This document shows positions 61,818-64,000 of a stretch of DNA of 64,000 bases, piece after piece (position 1 is the stretch's first letter; each line of letters opens with the position of its first letter). Made by a program: the position numbers and the translations under genes. Source of the DNA: an uncultured Paracoccaceae bacterium (lineage in GTDB: Bacteria > Pseudomonadota > Alphaproteobacteria > Rhodobacterales > Rhodobacteraceae); contig CALKOT010000032.1 in NCBI GenBank assembly GCA_938092015.1, forward strand, positions 1-64,000. The letters are read 5' to 3'. The notes below the pieces were generated by a model, which saw nothing but the letters and a program-made list of their open reading frames with translations, was not told the origin of the DNA and made no database searches.

Positions 61818-62878
61818 TGAAGATCGCGCAGGATTTCCGCGGTTCAGTGATCGTCGCTATTCTGGCGGCGCTCTTCACATTGATCGCCCCTTCGATCCTC
61901 GAGTTCTTTACGATCATCACACTGACCCAAGTGATTGGGCTCGCAATCCTGGCGCTCAGCCTGGCTCTTGTATGGGGCTATGGCGGCATCCTGTGTTTTG
62001 GTCAGACCGCGTTTTTCGGCCTTGGCGCATACGCTTACGCTGTTGCGGCGACGAATATTGGCGGATCAACAGGCGCGATCTTGATCGCAATTCTTGTCGC
62101 CGCTGCTTTCGCTGCGATCCTTGGCTATTTCGTCTTCTATGGAAGAGTTTCGGACGTCTATCTGGCCGTCATCACGCTGACTGTCGCGCTTATCCTCTAT
62201 TCGCTGATCCGCCGCACATCTGGCCCGGAGTATAAGATTGGCAACGCGCTTTTGGGCGGATTCAATGGCACCGGGGCACCGCCCATCAACAGCCCGGGCG
62301 ATGGGGCGGCAATGCTCTTCCCAGAGCATACATTCTATGTTGCGATGGCGGCCCTGATCCTAGTCTACCTTCTATGTGGCTGGGTCGTGAAAACGCATTT
62401 CGGCCGGGTCTGCATAGCAATCCGCGAGAATGAAACGCGGGCTGAACTTCTCGCCTACGACACACGGCTCTATAAACTTGGAATATTCACCCTCGGCGCC
62501 GCGATCGCAGGTCTGGGCGGCGTGTTTTTCTGCGTCGGGGTCAGCCGGGTGACACCAGATGTTTTTTCGCTTTCGCAATCTGCGCTCACCATCATCTGGG
62601 TGATTGTAGGAGGACGAGGCACCCTGATCGGACCCATCCTGGCGACGTTCGCACTATACTATCTGACCTCGGCGCTGGGAGCGCAGCAATGGTTAAACAC
62701 CAATCTTGTGCTCGGCGTCATTCTAATCGGCTTTGTGCTTCTGGTGCCGAAAGGCGTCATTCCCTCTATCACTGATTGGGCCGATGGCCGCCGCGAAAGA
62801 CGCGTCAGCCGGTCGCGCGAACGACGGATGCGGGTTCGCCGTTCAAGGGCCACCGCAGGTACGGAGGCCGCAGAATGA
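61814..62878 (+). CDS. Urt-type ABC transporter 3, permease (LivM/UrtC type)
   Basis: 354 residues, around nine to ten hydrophobic helices. Motifs: LVWGYGGILCFGQTAFFGLGAY, SDVYLAVITLTVALILYSLI, the loop THFGRVCIAIRENETRAELLAY and VGGRGTLIGPILATFAL. The C-terminus is very Arg-rich (RRERRVSRSRERRMRVRRSR), longer than in most relatives. The stop overlaps the next gene (ATGA). Confidence 0.9.
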   Translation: MMKIAQDFRGSVIVAILAALFTLIAPSILEFFTIITLTQVIGLAILALSLALVWGYGGILCFGQTAFFGLGAYAYAVAATNIGGSTGAILIAILVAAAFAAILGYFVFYGRVSDVYLAVITLTVALILYSLIRRTSGPEYKIGNALLGGFNGTGAPPINSPGDGAAMLFPEHTFYVAMAALILVYLLCGWVVKTHFGRVCIAIRENETRAELLAYDTRLYKLGIFTLGAAIAGLGGVFFCVGVSRVTPDVFSLSQSALTIIWVIVGGRGTLIGPILATFALYYLTSALGAQQWLNTNLVLGVILIGFVLLVPKGVIPSITDWADGRRERRVSRSRERRMRVRRSRATAGTEAAE

Positions 62879-63597
62879 AGCGTGGCGAGGTAGTGGTGGA
62901 GGCGCGAGGGCTTTCAATGCACTTCGGCGGGGTCAGGGCCGTCGACCAGGTCGATTTCTCTCTTTGGGAAAATGAACTTCGTTGCCTAATCGGCCCGAAC
63001 GGCGCCGGCAAGTCGACCTTCTTCAAGTGCCTCACAGGACAGCTGACGCCAACGATGGGCGACGTAGTAATCCGCGATGTTCACGTCGCCGGGCGTGAAT
63101 CGCATGAAATCGCAGCGCTTGGCGTTGGTGTCAAAACGCAGGTGCCAAACGTTTTTGACGGCCTGTCAGCGGAAGAAAATATTTGGATCGCCGCTCGCCG
63201 TTGGCATGCGGCCAAGCGAGCCAAGACGCTGACGGCAGAGACAATCGAGCGGCTGCAGCTTGGGGATATTCGCAGCGACTTGGTTGGCGCGTTAGCCCAT
63301 GGACAGCGCCAATGGGTCGAGCTTGGAATGGTCGTCGCGGCTGAGCCCTGGCTGGTGCTGCTGGATGAGCCCGCCGCAGGAATGACGCACGAAGAAACCG
63401 CCAGGACCGCCGAGTTGATCCAAGAGATCAACCAGACCGCCGCAATGATCGTCGTTGAACACGACATGCAGTTCATCCGCATGATCAGCCGTCAAGTAAC
63501 GCTATTTCATGAGGGTCGCATCCTGATGGAAGATACGATGGATGCAATCTCGTCCGACCCCCGTGCGCGCGAAGTCTATCTGGGGCATCGAGCATGA
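62875..63597 (+). CDS. Urt-type ABC transporter 3, ATPase (LivG/UrtD type)
   Basis: 240 residues. Walker A LIGPNGAGKSTFFK, signature replaced by LAHGQRQWVELGMVVAAEP as in this family, Walker B LVLLDEPAAGMTHEE and switch His IVVEHDMQFIRM. ATG 62875 overlaps the LivM-type stop by 4 bp; 33 extra upstream codons overlap that gene and are not part of it. Stop overlaps the next ATPase. Confidence 0.92.
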   Translation: MKRGEVVVEARGLSMHFGGVRAVDQVDFSLWENELRCLIGPNGAGKSTFFKCLTGQLTPTMGDVVIRDVHVAGRESHEIAALGVGVKTQVPNVFDGLSAEENIWIAARRWHAAKRAKTLTAETIERLQLGDIRSDLVGALAHGQRQWVELGMVVAAEPWLVLLDEPAAGMTHEETARTAELIQEINQTAAMIVVEHDMQFIRMISRQVTLFHEGRILMEDTMDAISSDPRAREVYLGHRA

Positions 63598-64000
63598 GCG
63601 CGCTTCTGGAAGCTCACGCTCTTTCGTCAGGCTATGGTCGGGTCCCTGTGCTGCGCGGTGTCGATCTCCATGTCGACGATGGTGAAATCGTCGGTGTGCT
63701 TGGCCATAATGGCATGGGCAAGACAACGCTTTTGAAGACGCTCATCGGACTGGTTGCCACCAAAAACGGCACTGTCACTTATGCCGGGATGGACATCACC
63801 GATGATCGCCCGGGCGAGCGCGCGAAACACGGGATCGGTTATGTCCCACAGGGACGAGGGATTTTCCCAAACCTATCGGTCCTCGACAACATTAGAATGG
63901 GCGTCGCAGCGCACGACCTTGATGAAGAAGATGCGGTGCGCCGTATTCTGGTGGAGTTCCCACGGCTCGAGCGGCTGCTTGACCGTGATGGCGGCGCGCT
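63594..64000 (+). CDS. Urt-type ABC transporter 3, ATPase (LivF/UrtE type), cut by window edge
   Basis: Begins MSALLEAHALSSGYGRVPVL, with Walker A VLGHNGMGKTTLLK, then IGYVPQGRGIFPNLSVLDNI, which fits UrtE-like ATPases. About 135 residues are visible; the signature and Walker B motifs lie beyond 64000. ATG 63594 overlaps the previous stop (ATGA). Confidence 0.9.
   Translation, partial: MSALLEAHALSSGYGRVPVLRGVDLHVDDGEIVGVLGHNGMGKTTLLKTLIGLVATKNGTVTYAGMDITDDRPGERAKHGIGYVPQGRGIFPNLSVLDNIRMGVAAHDLDEEDAVRRILVEFPRLERLLDRDGGA

Noticed and set aside
1-64000. CRISPR arrays, prophage structural genes, toxin-antitoxin or defence islands
   Set aside because: No repeat-spacer pattern and no recognisable phage or defence proteins were seen on either strand.

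Overview
The window looks like chromosome from a marine alphaproteobacterium, probably Rhodobacterales (Roseobacter type). This is inferred from moderately high GC, many Liv-type ABC transporters, a box (aerobic benzoyl-CoA) operon with a BoxR-type regulator, DUF1932 and AbrB-family proteins, and a hairpin followed by ATATTTTTGG of a kind I associate with that order. No rRNA, tRNA or CRISPR array was seen.

Layout. 1-2029: the end of an IS21-family element (istA and the start of istB) that has cut off a SARP/BTAD-type regulator. 2207-8651: housekeeping genes (YqaA, DsbB, HNH nuclease), then an AbrB-family transporter, a crotonase, a sulfatase and a dehydrogenase. 8652-12962: sparse DNA around an N-terminally shortened YqiA-like esterase and a coupled tryptophan 2,3-dioxygenase/kynureninase pair. 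12963-16419: a hydrolase, a Baeyer-Villiger-type monooxygenase and a secreted lectin-like protein whose 3' end appears frameshifted. 16424-23002: Liv-type ABC transporter 1 with its own acyl-CoA synthetase. 23168-27999: Liv-type transporter 2 and a stand-alone AsnC ligand-binding protein. 28153-34993: boxC, a class V PLP enzyme, a cupin, boxB, boxA and boxR. 35224-40855: a DgcA-like flavin oxidoreductase, a secreted protein, and an operon of benzoate-CoA ligase, hydrolase and DUF309 protein. 40951-48413: an SDR, an operon of three thiamine-diphosphate proteins, a class III cyclase with TPR-like repeats, and a hippurate-hydrolase-like M20 enzyme. 48410-54925: mixed genes, two of them broken by a single in-frame stop, and a TetR regulator with a pair of palindromic operators. 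55304-57511: debris of an IS91-type integrase, a HAD hydrolase and a Rieske dioxygenase. 57927-64000: a flotillin, then Liv/Urt-type transporter 3, running off the window.

How the genes work together. The central theme is aromatic acid use: import (transporters 1 and 2), release of benzoate from hippurate (M20 enzyme), activation to benzoyl-CoA (39323-40855), epoxidation (BoxAB) and ring cleavage (BoxC), with BoxR sensing benzoyl-CoA. The enzymes for the later steps to acetyl-CoA and succinyl-CoA are not in the window. The ThDP operon beside the benzoate genes has no E2 or E3 partner here and is the best candidate for an undescribed activity.

The right and left parts show genome erosion: one IS-truncated regulator, two nonsense-disrupted genes, one probable frameshift, and a deletion that seems to have fused two head-to-head genes after removing both 5' ends.
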